Positions 1-11,053 of a DNA stretch of 64,000 bases are shown piece after piece; position 1 is the first letter of the stretch; each line of letters opens with the position of its first letter. Location of the stretch: the NCBI GenBank assembly GCA_006503535.1, contig QYRS01000017.1, positions 248,001 through 312,000 on the forward strand, given 5' to 3'. Below the pieces are notes generated by a model that saw only the letters and a list, made by a program, of their open reading frames with translations, searched no databases and was not told where the DNA came from. Position numbers and translations under genes: made by a program. This DNA comes from Arthrinium phaeospermum. Lineage: Eukaryota; Ascomycota; Sordariomycetes; Amphisphaeriales; Apiosporaceae.

Positions 1-204
1 GAGTTCGATGGGGAGCTCGACGGGGCGCTTGAGTAGGACTTCAACGAGGAGCTCGGCTGGGTACGTGAATCGCGGGGACGTCCTGGGAGTGCTGGTCGGA
101 CCTTTTTCCAGTACCAGGCAAGCAGGGAAAGGAAGCTGGGGACGACGAGCAAGACTATGATGACATACGGCCACAAGAACTGGGAGAGGGAAAAGTATGG
201 CTGA
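1..204 (+). other. Possible 3' end of a gene entering from the left, with an in-frame TAG
   Basis: Frame 1 is open from the first base to a TGA at 202-204, except for one TAG at 34-36. The residues before the TAG (EFDGELDGALE) and after it (DFNEELGWVRES) have similar acidic composition and GC-rich codons, so the TAG could be a true stop or a C-to-T change of a CAG codon. The upstream part lies outside the window and no family is recognisable. Confidence 0.2.
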
Positions 205-1314
205 GAAGCCCAGAATAATATGGTAAGACAGCAGGAGAGCAACAGAGCTGCGATGTCGCAAACGTGTCTGAACTGGTGATGGTTACTTGTGAAGACATAT
301 TTGCCGAAGGGGGGTTTGCAATTGAAGCGACCCATAATGGCGAACGAGAGGCCGAGGGCGGTCCATGGGGTCGCCGTTGCGTGCGACAGCAGGTTTCAGT
401 AGATGAGATGTCGACTCCAACTTATGAAGCAGAACAAAAGGAAGTTCATAATACTTAAGGTATCGCGCTGCTCTACAGTTGCCTACACAATGTATGCATG
501 CGACGTTGCAGTCTCCAAGAAGTCGGGGGTCCAGCCATCTGAGCAGGCTGTGATGAGAGACGTCGACGATCTTAATGCCCGGCAGTTGATAATACGAGGA
601 AACAACATCCGACAATTTGCCCGGCGAGGCCCTGCGCATGAACGTTTGAGGGGTCGTGCTACCCAATCTATTGAAAACCCTGTAGAGCGGTTGCTTAGGG
701 TAAGGCTGGGTAAGGCCTCCTGGCGGCGACTAGAATAGGTATACCGACTTTGCCCACCAATAGCTCCCACGTACTTGGGGTTATTCCACTTGATTACGCA
801 GGGGAAGTAATTTGAGATATCGTGCCATATTCTGGGATATTTCTGTAGTGGCGTGACAACTGTGTAACTGGAATACCAGCCTCTTGAGATGTTAGAAACC
901 TGACCGGTCTAATCTCCCAGGGGACTCAGCCCCCAACTTTGGGGTTGGCAGATCAGGCTCTGGTCGAAAACGAGCGGGCAAGCCAACCACACAACTGCAC
1001 AACCGCCCAGCACGTACTTGGCACTGTTAGGTTACCTGGCAACTAATCTACTTCAACCAGACCAGAAAGAAATGCATAGCGGTGATGCAACCTTCCTATT
1101 CTGCTGCCGGTTTCGATTCAGCCAGCCCCTGACTGAGCCTCACCGGGCCATGTTGAGATAAGAACCATGCCCTCCCCCAAGTACGCCTCGCGTCTAGTTC
1201 CCGCCAACACCACCACTTTGCATTCGGCTTGCTCATTCTGTCTTGCCCCATTCTGCATCGCCTAGCCGCTGCCCGCTGCCCGCTGCCCGCTGCCCGCTGC
1301 TCGCTCGTGTAAAT
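205..1314. other. Intergenic, no gene seen
   Basis: Several overlapping short frames exist on both strands between about 260 and 770, but none has consistent codon use, a domain or splice signals. Just upstream of the next gene, 1267-1300 carries about four copies of the 7-mer CCCGCTG. Confidence 0.5.
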
Positions 1315-1930
1315 ATGCATCTGCGTCACCTCCTATCTGGATGGCTAGTCCTCCTCCCGGCCATCATCGCCCAGAAGATCTTCATCGACCAGCTTCCCGG
1401 CTACAAAGCCCTCCCGTCCTGCGCCGAACGTCCAGTCCACACCATTGTGAAGGACATGAGCCTGGGGTGCGGCGACGGCAAAAGGACGACGTCGTACGGC
1501 TGCTTTTGTACGGCCAGCTCGACGCACTTTGTCTCCCTCATCAGCAAGGAAGTGGCCAAGCTCTGCCTGCCCGACACCACCACCGCCGTCGAGCAAGCCA
1601 CGGACCTCTTTGGCAGCTACTGTGCCATTGGGTCGGCGGCGAACGGCACTGCAGGTCGGTCAAGCCTCCCTCACCCTAGTCTCCAGACATTAACATTGGC
1701 TGGTTGCCCTAGTCTTGTCCAAGATCGTGTCTGCATCAGTGACAGTAGGCGCGACGGCGACCCCGTCCAGCCCGAGCGCGTCCCCGACTGCGTCGCCGGG
1801 TGCGGCCTCGAGCCGCCCAACGTTGCCCGCGTCGCCTTCCGAAACAGGCTCGTCTGGTGCCCAGGCCCACTCGTACGATCGAACATTGGCATTCGTCATG
1901 CTTGGCCTCGGCCTGAGATGGGTGTTATAA
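1315..1930 (+). CDS. CFEM-like secreted GPI-anchored protein
   Basis: Two exons, 1315-1654 and 1713-1930, give 185 residues. The 58-nt intron has a GTCGGT donor, a TTAAC-type branch site and a CTAG acceptor. Residues 1-19 form a signal peptide ending near AIIAQ. Residues about 28-100 contain regularly spaced cysteines (PSCAERP, SLGCGD, YGCFC, KLCLPD, GSYCA) in a CFEM-like arrangement, though I count seven rather than the usual eight. A Ser/Thr/Pro/Ala-rich stalk follows. The last 15 residues are hydrophobic (LAFVMLGLGLR), as expected of a GPI-attachment signal. CFEM proteins act at the cell surface in adhesion, haem uptake or host interaction; which applies here is unknown. The unspliced frame reads on to 1956 but loses the stalk and GPI signal, which supports the splice. 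Confidence 0.8.
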
Positions 1931-2435
1931 GTGTTGCGAAAGATGAAATAATATAGGTCGGGTAATACTCGTTCGGGAGGGGTGGTCTGATCTGTAAATT
2001 ACCAGGGTCCAGGGCAACAGGGAAACCTAGAAAATGGGCTGTCTAAATGTTTTGGTGTGCTAGGTTGATTGATTGGTCCAGTGTAATGCCCCCCCCCCCC
2101 CCCCCCCCCCCCCCCCGTTCCGAGCTGAACTTCGTAGCTTGGCAATCCAAAGCCATGATGCTGTGGCGTCCACTCCTGATATTACCTAAGGCGCACTCCC
2201 GCGTCAGCATTGGGCGCATTGCATTTTTGCACTTTTGCCTCCGTATGGATCACATATAAGACAGGGTCTCCAGGAATTGTCTATGGAAACTAATGGATCT
2301 GACTCAACTGGTTGCATTTCAAACCATTCTACTTTTATACTCGTATTCTACTAGTATTCCGCAGGCAATCCAATAATTAAGTTATATAATTACCGTCCCC
2401 CGCCCCCCTCTCTAACAACAACCTACCACGACAAG
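1931..2435. other. Intergenic between CFEM-like and GH5 genes
   Basis: Contains the poly-C tract described separately and a TATA-like CATATAAG at 2253-2260, about 180 bp before the GH5 start, which may be that gene's core promoter. No gene is seen. Confidence 0.5.
2089..2116. repeat. Poly-C homopolymer, 28 nt
   Basis: An uninterrupted run of 28 cytosines, preceded by GTAATG and followed by GTTCC. It is G on the opposite strand, so it could form a G-quadruplex. The length is likely to vary and to be error-prone in sequencing. Confidence 0.95.
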
Positions 2436-3097
2436 ATGTTTTACTTTCCCGTCTGGCTCGGTGTTTTTGCGTCTGCCGCTCGGGTGGCACTCGCCTCTTA
2501 CGCCGACACGGGCAACTCCTGGATGGGTACGAACTCGTACTATCTCCAGGGCCTTTCCGACGCGGACCAGAACGCCTACATCGACGCCATGGCCCGAGAC
2601 GGGGCCAAGGTGGTTCGGGTCTGGGTCAACGGCCAGACGGCCGGGGACTGCCAGAAGGGGAGCCTGGTCGCTTCGACGGTCCCTCCCCTGGAGACGAGCC
2701 TGGGCACCTACAACCAGGCCACCCTGGACGCGCTGGACAAGGTGTTGGTGAAGCTCAGCGCCAAGGGTATCAAGGCGCTGGTCTCCCCGCACGACGCCAA
2801 TTCTCTCTTGGGCGATTACCGAGCGTGAGTCTGAGCTGTCCGGCTGTTGGTGGAAACGCTACGGATACAGGCCGCTGACAGAAACATGCGATACAGAGAT
2901 GTCTACTTTGATAAATGGGGGTCCGCAGGCTTTTACCAAGACCAGGCCGCCTTTGACGCCTACGATGCCCGCCTGTCGTACATTCTGAATTACAAGGGCG
3001 CCTCCTCCGGTAAAATGTGGAAGGAGTGGAGTGAAGCCATCATGGGGTTTGATCTGCAGGTAAGCTACCCTACCTAATTTTCCCGTAGTACCGCTAT

Positions 3098-3133
<36 letters not shown>

Positions 3134-3713
3134 ATCTCCGCTCACAAAACCCCTGCCCCACTAGAACGAGCCCTTCACGGCCAATACGTCGGCGTGCACC
3201 AACAACGACGCCCGCAACTGGGCCTGCGGCCGCGCGACCCATCTACGCGGCGAGCTCGGCGACAATAACCCCATCCTGGTGGCCTCGGGCGGCCTCGGCG
3301 GCGACTTTAGCCACGGCTGCACCTTTATGGCCTCCGCCATGGCCTGCGACGCGCTCGACGCAGTGGCCGTCCACCGGTACGCCTCGGTGCCGGGCAAGTG
3401 GAACGCCAGCGCGGCCGACTGGGTGAACCAAGCCCGCGGCAAGCTCGTCTTCGTCGAGGAGTGGGGCATCGACGCCTCCAAGTACGACCAGGGCGCCGCC
3501 TTCCCCGCCGAGGCCGCGGACTTCAACTCGGTTGGGCTGCCGGCCCTGTACTGGCAGTTCATCCTGCCCAGCGTGGCGCAGTGCCCGTACACCGCGGCCG
3601 GGGACGGCGGGGACCATTTCGGCATCGTTTACAACTCTGGGGTGGATTTATTGGGGCCGATACAGCAGGCGAGAAAGAGCGATGCTTTGCAGGATTGGAC
3701 GGGTATTGTTTGA
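2436..3713 (+). CDS. Secreted glycoside hydrolase, GH5 (endo-mannanase/cellulase-like)
   Basis: Three exons, 2436-2824, 2897-3059 and 3165-3713, give 366 residues. The introns are 72 and 105 nt, with GTGAGT and GTAAGC donors. The protein starts with a signal peptide (cleavage near ALA/SYA). The fold runs as a TIM barrel: GTNSYYL, then VVRVWVNG (strand 2), and GIKALVSPHD (strand 3). The last exon holds AVHRYASVPGKW and the likely nucleophile strand FVEEWGIDAS, whose Glu is the typical GH5 nucleophile, followed by LYWQFILPS. GH5 enzymes hydrolyse beta-1,4-mannans, glucans or related polysaccharides with retention. The exact substrate cannot be read from sequence. Cysteines near QCPYTAA and SACTNN suggest extracellular disulphides. 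The start is chosen because it gives a clean signal peptide. Confidence 0.85.
3102..3131. repeat. (TC)n microsatellite inside GH5 intron 2
   Basis: About fifteen TC units lie between the GTAAGC donor and the CTAG acceptor of the second GH5 intron. They serve as part of a long pyrimidine tract before the acceptor. Confidence 0.9.
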
Positions 3714-4285
3714 TCAACAGACAGGAACATACCGGCGTAGTAGTCTTGTGATGGATCTGGATGCAATATAGTCCCATCAATAAAAAGAGAGACCTGAGAC
3801 AGGAAACTCCAGCAAGCTAGAAGGGCCTTTGACTTGATGGTGTGCATTAGATCGGGGGTTTTTCCCCCAAAGAGTACTGCATCCTTCAAGCTATGAGGCC
3901 GCTGAGGCATGCGTTACTCCATTCATTCAATGGCCTGACCTGGTATGTTCAGGATGTGTCGCGTCTGGAGATGTTGCGACTCAACGACACTGCATGTTGG
4001 TCGTTACTCATTCAGATAGTCCTTAGAAAAGCACACGTACGTATTCATAACGAACAGTCTAGACTCTTCAAAAGGGTGGTAGAACACCATGGCTTTGTCC
4101 ATTATTGCCCCAACAAAGACATGTGCTCATCGCTTTCAGACTACAACATTATATATGGCAAGCCCTTCACCCACCCCTACCTTTTTGTCTCTTGCGCTCT
4201 TTCTATACATCATAAAGAATGCACATTGTTGGCAGAATGGGCATAACCCCCAAACCACTGAAAACACCACTTACACTTACTGAAT
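3714..4285. other. Intergenic, no gene seen
   Basis: 3' flank of the GH5 gene and 5' flank of the next gene. An open frame at 3893-4246 has no domain, no codon bias and no upstream signals, so it is not called. Confidence 0.5.
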
Positions 4286-5365
4286 ATGGACGTCATGGCT
4301 TCGGTACACCGGCGCGACGTGAGGCCGGGGGCGGAACGGAAACTGAAGAGGGTTGACAGCAATTTATCGCGGATCACGGGCTTGTCGTCGCTCGCGGGGT
4401 CGGTCCGCTCTATCGCATCATCAACATGCAGCCAGGGAGACTCAATCCACTCGAAGGTCTCTTGGTCCAACCTGGCCAGTCGAGAGAGGAAGGGGGTCAT
4501 AGAGCCGGACCGGCATTTCTCGTGGACGCCGTCCAGCCACACTCATACCTATATTCCCCGTGAGGCCTACCCCAAGATCCTGCCCGAGGAACCAAGTGCG
4601 ATGGACGAGGACGACTACGAGTACCACAATGCCGCCCGGGACGGAGACTTGCGCGTAGTGGAAAACGACAGCAGCAATGAGGACCCCGCTGACCACAGCT
4701 GCGTGCTAGACCATCTGGACACCGATGACGTGCCGACGACGTACTCGGAAGACCAGGGCTCAGCCTTCACCGAGGACTACGTCATGCAAGTGGAGCAGGA
4801 ACTCAAAGAGGCGCGGGAGAACGCCCACAAGGCGAGGAAGAAGCTGAGGCACTACACCATGCTGTACGAACAGGCGCTGCAGTCCAAGGACTTCGACAAG
4901 CCGCCCGCGCGCTGCCCCGACCCGACCCCTTTCCTGGCTCAGTACTACGACCGCGCGGTCATGGACTCCACCGCTGCTACGTCTCGAGATGACGACCAAG
5001 AGCTTCCTTCTCCTCCCCGGGTGCGTGCGACGCGGCGGTATTGGGACGTCATGGCCAAGGGCGAGGCCAAGGTGGACAAGTGGCAGCGCGCCGTTTACGA
5101 GTGGGAGGAGGCGGCGGTCCAGCTCCACGCCGAGATCGTCAGCTTTCAGATCGACCTCGATGTGGTAAGCGAGAGAGAGGAAGGAGTTGAAGAGGAAGTC
5201 GAAGAGCAAGACTGCGGATGCGGGTGTCAGCGAGAAAGAGGGTCTCCCAAGTGCGGTAAAAGTCATAGCAGTGGGAGTCGTTCCAGTGGCAGTAGAAGCA
5301 GCAGCAGCAGTAGTACTAGTGGCAGTACGAGTAGTAGCAAATACTCAACAGGGTATACCTGGTGA
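4286..5365 (+). CDS. Hypothetical coiled-coil protein with Ser-rich tail
   Basis: A single frame of 359 residues with strong GC3 codon bias. I do not recognise a family. Residues 1-90 are basic and Ser-rich with DSNLSRITGLSSL, residues 105-160 are acidic, and residues about 168-205 form a heptad-like coiled coil (VEQELKEARENAHKARKK). A second helical segment (YWDVMAKGEAKVDKWQRAV) follows near 250. The last 50 residues are low-complexity Glu then Ser/Gly. A good splice donor (GTAAGC, 5165) sits where the helical part ends and the low-complexity tail begins, so the true C-terminus may be spliced differently. The layout suits a fungus-specific scaffold or septum/cytoskeleton-associated protein, but that is only a guess. 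Confidence 0.6.
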   Translation: MDVMASVHRRDVRPGAERKLKRVDSNLSRITGLSSLAGSVRSIASSTCSQGDSIHSKVSWSNLASRERKGVIEPDRHFSWTPSSHTHTYIPREAYPKILPEEPSAMDEDDYEYHNAARDGDLRVVENDSSNEDPADHSCVLDHLDTDDVPTTYSEDQGSAFTEDYVMQVEQELKEARENAHKARKKLRHYTMLYEQALQSKDFDKPPARCPDPTPFLAQYYDRAVMDSTAATSRDDDQELPSPPRVRATRRYWDVMAKGEAKVDKWQRAVYEWEEAAVQLHAEIVSFQIDLDVVSEREEGVEEEVEEQDCGCGCQRERGSPKCGKSHSSGSRSSGSRSSSSSSTSGSTSSSKYSTGYTW

Positions 5366-5593
5366 TTTGACTATTGCAACCCAGATACGTCCCCCACCTA
5401 ACCTAAACTTGTTTGGCAGTGATTTTGTCTTTGTTCTCAACCTGGGTCGTTTGCCCCATTGCCACCCACCATTGTAATCGCCTCGTCCATCAACACCACC
5501 TAAACCGCCGCCCCATCACCTCGTCGCCTACCTCCACCAAACTTATCCCACGATAAGCTTCTCGCTTTCAACAAACAACATCCGCAACGATCT

Positions 5594-5666
5594 GCCTGGT
5601 TAGCTCAATCGGTAGAGCGTGAGACTCTTAATCTCAAGGCTGCGGGTTCGACCCCCGCATCGGGCT
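5594..5666 (+). tRNA. tRNA-Lys (anticodon CUU)
   Basis: A 73-nt cloverleaf without an intron. The acceptor stem pairs GCCTGGT with ATCGGGC (two G-T pairs). The D-arm is AGCTCAATCGGTAGAGC. The anticodon stem TGAGA/TCTCA encloses CTCTTAA, with anticodon CTT at 5627-5629. The T-arm is TGCGGGTTCGACCCCCGCA. Box A (TAGCTCAATCGG) and box B (GGTTCGACCCC) are intact, so it should be transcribed by RNA polymerase III. CCA is not encoded. Confidence 0.96.
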
Positions 5667-5706
5667 CAATTCCTGATGCGTCTCAGACACTGAGACACGA
5701 TCGTTC

Positions 5707-5711
5707 TTTTT
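5707..5711 (+). terminator. Pol III oligo-T terminator of the tRNA
   Basis: A run of five T, 41 nt after the mature tRNA end and preceded by TTC. This is the first run long enough to stop RNA polymerase III. Confidence 0.6.
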
Positions 5712-6177
5712 GTCATTATTGCGTCTTTCTCCTTTTCATATATTCCTACTTTTTGGCATAGGTTCGTACTACTCATGTAAGGTCTCACAATCGGGTTTCA
5801 TCTGGTTCATTTTGACTAAATAACCACACTGTTCGATTCTATGCTTCTGTCGCAACTTGGTTATCCCACATGTACAAGGCATCTCTATTTATATACAGTC
5901 TATAGTCCGACATTATACTCTGTTTCTGGCTTCGCAGAACCTTCCCGAAGGAAGTCAGCATTCTCCGAGACATGTACACCTAGGGCTTGCTTCGGATATG
6001 ACCTCTGTGGATACCAAGTGTCAAACGGGCCTGTTGTCGGATCAGATACAATTTTCCAGAAGAAGTGTCTGTCCCATTCTAGACGTACCATAACAACGAG
6101 ACTTTGCCCGCCGGGGAAAGAGTTGCAAGCCCCGTCCTTCAGCTGAAAAAGGACAAACAGTCCGGCTTCCCCTCAAC
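5712..6177. other. Intergenic, no gene seen
   Basis: Flank between the tRNA and a convergent small gene. Short frames only. Confidence 0.5.
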
Positions 6178-6444
6178 TTAAAAGCATGCCGTCACGCGCT
6201 TGAACACCCCCGTACTCTTTCTGGTGGCCCCCCGTCCGGACAAGAATGAGGCTTGCCCCTTTTCCTGCTTCTTGTTTCTGCAGTCGAGGCAAGGGATGGT
6301 GATGTGGAGTGTGCGATGCGCTGGGGCCGGCATGGTGCCGATGCAGTCAATGCCGTAGGCGATGGCGCCGCCACAGCGTTCCAGGTTGCTGTTGGCCGTC
6401 TCCCGACAGCCGCAGCCCCAGGAGACTTCAGGGTGGTAGCACAT
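6178..6444 (-). CDS. Small cysteine-rich protein, function unknown
   Basis: 88 residues with GC-rich third positions and a good start context (ACAGACATG). The N-terminal 60 residues carry MCYHPEV, WGCGCRET, ERCGGA, GIDCIG and PCLDCRNKK. This spacing (CGC, then C, C, and a final CxxC) matches a class of small fungal proteins of unknown function whose cysteines could bind zinc. The C-terminal 25 residues are basic. No signal peptide is visible, so it is probably intracellular. The frame overlaps a longer unspliced minus frame (to 6683) that is less protein-like. An untranslated upstream exon is possible. Confidence 0.5.
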   Translation of the reverse strand: MCYHPEVSWGCGCRETANSNLERCGGAIAYGIDCIGTMPAPAHRTLHITIPCLDCRNKKQEKGQASFLSGRGATRKSTGVFKRVTACF

Positions 6445-7854
6445 GTCTGCGAAGGTTCTGGTGGGACGTGCTTGCAGTTGACCTCCTGGGAATGACCAGA
6501 AAGGCCCAAGTAAGCGGAAGGAACGAGGTCAAAAAGAATGAACAAGGAGAAAAGGAAGACAGCGAAGAGAAAAGAAACAGTGATGCTACTGCAGCCTCGC
6601 TGTCTTGCACAAAATTCTGAATGAGAGAAGGTTAGAAGAAGAATAGAGATTGCCACTGGCTTCGCAGCCGAAACTTCCTGCATCTATAGGTGTTCCACCT
6701 CATGCCCCCTGTTGTTTGCTGAAAGAGTCTGTTCCTGAATCGAGGAAGAGCCTGTTCTTTATCTACCACCTCAGGATCGCGTGGTTTCTATTCCCCCTCA
6801 GGCACAAAGATTCTACCCCTGGAGGCTGACAATGAGGATTGTATATTCTTAGCGCCAAAACCGTCTGTGCACAATGACTGAAACGTAACGAAGCTAGGAA
6901 TGCGCTATTCCAGGACGGGGAAAGCAAACAAAAGAACGTGGTTCTATTTACAACCAAGCCTCTGTTTCAAGGAGCCTGCCGACGATGACTCGACGGGTGC
7001 ACCGCCTCAGGAACTCCTTTGAAGGGGCGGCATACCCCTGGACGATACGGCGGTAACGGATTCGTCCTTGCTCAATCTGCCTAATTGGAGTTGGTGACGT
7101 ACCCATGTCATCCCTTGAAGAAAGGACGTGGGGGTTCAGCAACCCCCTGTGACCATCATCGCTTGGAGAGGAACACGAAGAGCACGAAAAACATGAGACA
7201 ACTTCTATCCGGTAAACACATTACAAGTAGCCGTATTCCAGGCACGAAGATGATTTGAACCTCGGCGTGGCCAATCATATCAAACCTGAGTTGGCTAAGA
7301 ATCCATGTAGGCCAGCACTCGCCAATGCTACCTGAAACATAGAAATAGAATGTAGATACCCTGCAGTGTTTTTTGAATGCAGCTCACTCATGCCTTGTTC
7401 ATGTCCATGCGTACGGGCAGGTGCAATAGGAAGCTGTCCCACGTGCAGTACACTTTGGGACAACCAATGTTTTCCCACGCTGTAAGCGGACCACTGTAAG
7501 CTCCGTATTAATAAACTGCAGAGTAAAGTATATAGGACATGTAGTTTACTATGGCAGCAATATCCTATGTCCACATTACAGGCCAGGTGTCCTGACGGGA
7601 TGAACAGGCGTAGAATAACCGAATAACTGACATTGGGAGACAGGCAGTGGGATAATTAGAAAGGAGATAACTGCATAACTAGTTGATGACACTGCCAACA
7701 CCGGGGAAACCAAAATAGCATCTTCCAATATTAAATATTCAATATACCCGAAAAAATAACCAGAGACCATTTTATGGAAAGCGTTACATACTGAAAGCAT
7801 CATACCATTGTAAATCAAGACCGATCCCCGGTCTTCTGATCGGTGAGCTCATCA
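6445..7854. other. Intergenic, no gene seen
   Basis: Lower GC than the flanks. Only short frames without domains. It lies at the 3' end of the NACHT gene. Confidence 0.5.
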
Positions 7855-10800
7855 CTACATTTGCCGCTTTAAACGCACCTCCTTATCTGCCTCCTGGCTT
7901 TCTCGCTTCCGTTTATGCGGTTGGGGACTCTTCGCCAGAGCACTCAAGGGCTCAGTGCAGTTTCTCTCTGTCCCTGGTCCAGATCTTATGCTTGACGGTG
8001 ATAACGGTTCGAAGTTTGCCTCGATAGTGGGCCAGCGCTGATCTGTGTCGAATCCTCGTAGTTTGGCTATAGACAGCAGCCTTGCCTTGACAGCTACCCA
8101 GAACTCATCATGGCTGGCGTGTATCGACCCCTGTGCAAATAACTTGTCCAGCTTTCTTATGTGGTCGGCAGATGACCCTCGAAACTCGGTGGCTGCTGTT
8201 CTGGAGTCTGAAATGGAGGACGATTCTGCAAGTCGCGTAGATTTGAATCGGGCCTCCTCTTTCGGGTATGATCCCCTCTTGCGACAGGCTGCTTCCAGCA
8301 TGGTCATTGCAAATATGGCTTCTTTCTTCATATCCTTGATGTCACGCTCATAAGGCACGAGCTGAGAAGCAATGATCAGCCATGCAGGAGTTGTGCCGAA
8401 GTCGTCGTTATTACGGTACTCTGCATGAGTAGCATCGGGGTCGGCACCGTACTCAAGGAGCCGAACAAGTATGCCGCTTGAAAGGGCGAGGAGGAATTTC
8501 TCCCTGCGAAGTATCAAAGTAAGGACCCATTTCCAAGGTGTGGTGGGCCTATCTTGGTGATCGTTGAACTGCTCATTCGGGTCATTTCCATCTTCAAGTA
8601 GATATTGAATGAAATCGATTTCGTGGCTTCCCATTTTATCCGTTTTATCGATTGTCTTATATAGAGCGCTATCTAGCGCAGGATTCCCAAAAGACAAGTA
8701 ATTGTCAATTCTTGGTTGAATATACTTGAGATATCCAACCAATTTGAGGCTGAGAATTTCCTCTCGCATCCATAGAACAGGAGAATCGTTCTGCCCATCT
8801 TTTGCCAATTTAGCTTGTATTCCTTTTTCCAGGCATTCCAGTAATTGGTGCGCCTCGACATGAGAATCTAGAAGCTTCGCATAGACGAATACCCGGTTCA
8901 TGTGATGTAAATACTCGGACTTGGCTTCTTTGTTGTCATCATCAAAGATCATGTGATGCAACGATTCTGGTATTTTCGATTTCTTGACTTGGAAAGTCCA
9001 GGCTCTGAGGAGCGAAAGGTGGGCATTGAAGTTTGCACAGACTCTCTGGTCTAGGTACGCCTTCATTCTCTTCGTATGGAGGAAGTCTTTCACGGAGCGG
9101 TGTAGCAACTCGACACGGCCAGAGACACGGTTGATCTCAAGCAACCCTCGAGTGATCGCATTAAGTCGACGTGTAGTGGTTTTGCGGATGTCCGTTTGTT
9201 GATGCGAGCTTAATGGCTTGAAAATGGCTTCATGTGCATAGTTTCTGTTTTCGTGTTCTAGTTCGTAAAAGCCGTAAATCATTGGGGGCTCTGGTGTCGT
9301 TGCTGCAACGGCAATCAATAGCATCCCTGCCATTTTTTTATGGTAGTATCTCTCTACTCCTTGAAGTATCTGGAGAAAGAATTCTTCCAAATCGTCGGGA
9401 ACCATCTGAAGTCGACACTGAAGATCATAAAAGCTGTCATATTCCGTCATCCCGGATCGTAAGTGTCGGACAGCAAGAAAAACCCAGAGGAAAACACCGG
9501 CTGCTTTGTCAGCCACTTGGTGTATGAGCGAGTCTGCGTTATCGATTTCAACGAGGTCTCTCCATCTGGGATGTGCCTCCAGTCGAGAGCGGGTGTAGGC
9601 CAAAATGTCGTTTCGCGTAAAGTCTTGTATGTATATCTTGCGCGAAATAACTTTTCCAAAGGCATCTTCGAAAGCGTTCCAAGGCCGGCTCGCCGCGCAG
9701 ACCTTCACATGTGGTGAACCTGAAAGTTCCTGCAACGCCTCACAGAATTCAACGTGATCGCCTTCGTATTCATCCAAACCATCGATGAAAAAGCAGAACT
9801 TTGCCGCGCACTTCTCGAGATGGGCCACTCGTCGCATCATTTGACTGAGCTCTGTAGTGCTCCAATCTTCAAGGCTCAACTGCTCTGTGCTTTGCTCCCA
9901 ACGCTCGGGACACAGCTGCTCAACGAGTTCTGGTTGTTGTCGGAGTATATCGAAAAGAAGTGTCTTGAGGAGGCCCTGCCTCGAATTCTGCATCGAAGTG
10001 CCAGCAATCCAGAAAAAATGGCTTGCGAGGATAACAGGTTCCTGACAGGACCACTCGCGGAGCGCTTTCATTGTTTTTTGGTGGTGACTTATGAACTTCA
10101 TGAGGGTCGATTTGCCTGACCCCGGCTTGCCAGATATCCAGAATATTCCGTCGCCATGCCGAAGCCATTCGAGGTAGTTGGACGTTTCTATCTCAGAATT
10201 GATGTCGTTGGGACTCTCAAAAATCCAGTGAAACGTCTTCTCATGCGCCTCTGCGATGCCGCCAAAGCGATATTGACGAGCTGTAAAATTGAGCGTCTTG
10301 ATGATCGCATGCTCTTTCTCGGTTGCGGCTCCAGCCACAGATAGGCGGCCCATCTCGGCCTCTAGGCTTGTGATGCTGGTTGACAATAGACCCGTGTCTT
10401 GTCCAGTCGATCCGGCCTGTTTTACAGAATTCTCCAATTCCATTATTCGGTCCTGTATTTGGGCCAACCTCTCTGATTGACGTATGCCCAGACTCGAAAG
10501 GCTAGCTTGCAGGCCTTTAAGTTGAGCATCAAAACTGCGTTGCCGAATACTTCACCACTTGTCAGCAGTTTATACGTGGCACTGTGCAGATGAAAGAGTA
10601 AACTCACGATGTCAATGAGCACACATGCAGCGTCAAGGTTTGTTGAGCCCTCCGAAGCCGTTTCTCAAGTTCGCCAATCCTGGGGCCGTTCCATATCGTT
10701 TTCAGAGCTGTCTTGAAAGAGCGATAGCAACTTTGGCGCCCGCTGCCTCGCTTCATTTGCTTGGTAGCCTCGAGCAAACCGTCGCAGTCATTCTGACATT

Positions 10801-11053
10801 CTCGGGCGATGCCTTGGATTGCTTGCTCGATTGCTACAACATCTCCGTCAGTGCTTCGAGGTAATTGATAAGGTAGTTGAAGCTGACAGCTCAGCTGCCC
10901 AAGCCTGCCGTAAATGGAATCCATAGTTTCGACCTCGCTTGTGGACCCTGAGCTGGACATGTATATTTCTCTTGTTGTTGCGATGAGCTTGATTCCGTAG
11001 CCAAGAAATTGGGCCACATTCGCGGCAACGCCCAGCGCTGTTAAAGGCTCCAT
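7855..11053 (-). CDS. NACHT (STAND/NLR-type) protein with fungal N-terminal domain
   Basis: Two exons, 11053-10608 and 10534-7855, separated by a 73-nt intron (GTGAGT donor, TGCTGAC branch, GCAG acceptor), give 1041 residues. Residues 1-60 (PLTALGVAANVAQFLGYG) match the fungal STAND N-terminal helical domain (PF17111-type). Residues 284-291 form the P-loop GKPGSGKS, preceded by GIFWIS, and residues about 397-404 form Walker B (FFIDGLDE). This is the nephrocystin-3-like NACHT arrangement. A DUF7791-like helical region starts at AAGVFLWVFLAVRHL. No ankyrin, WD or TPR repeats are evident after it. Instead the C-terminus ends in a basic stretch (KRKRESQEADKEVRLKR) resembling a nuclear localisation signal. 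Such proteins act as ATP/GTP-switched receptors in fungal non-self recognition; the ligand and effector here are unknown. Confidence 0.85.

Noticed and set aside
7243..7262. Sequence resembling a tRNA T-arm (minus strand GGTTCAAATC)
   Set aside because: The flanking T-stem does not pair and no anticodon or acceptor partner lies at the right distance.
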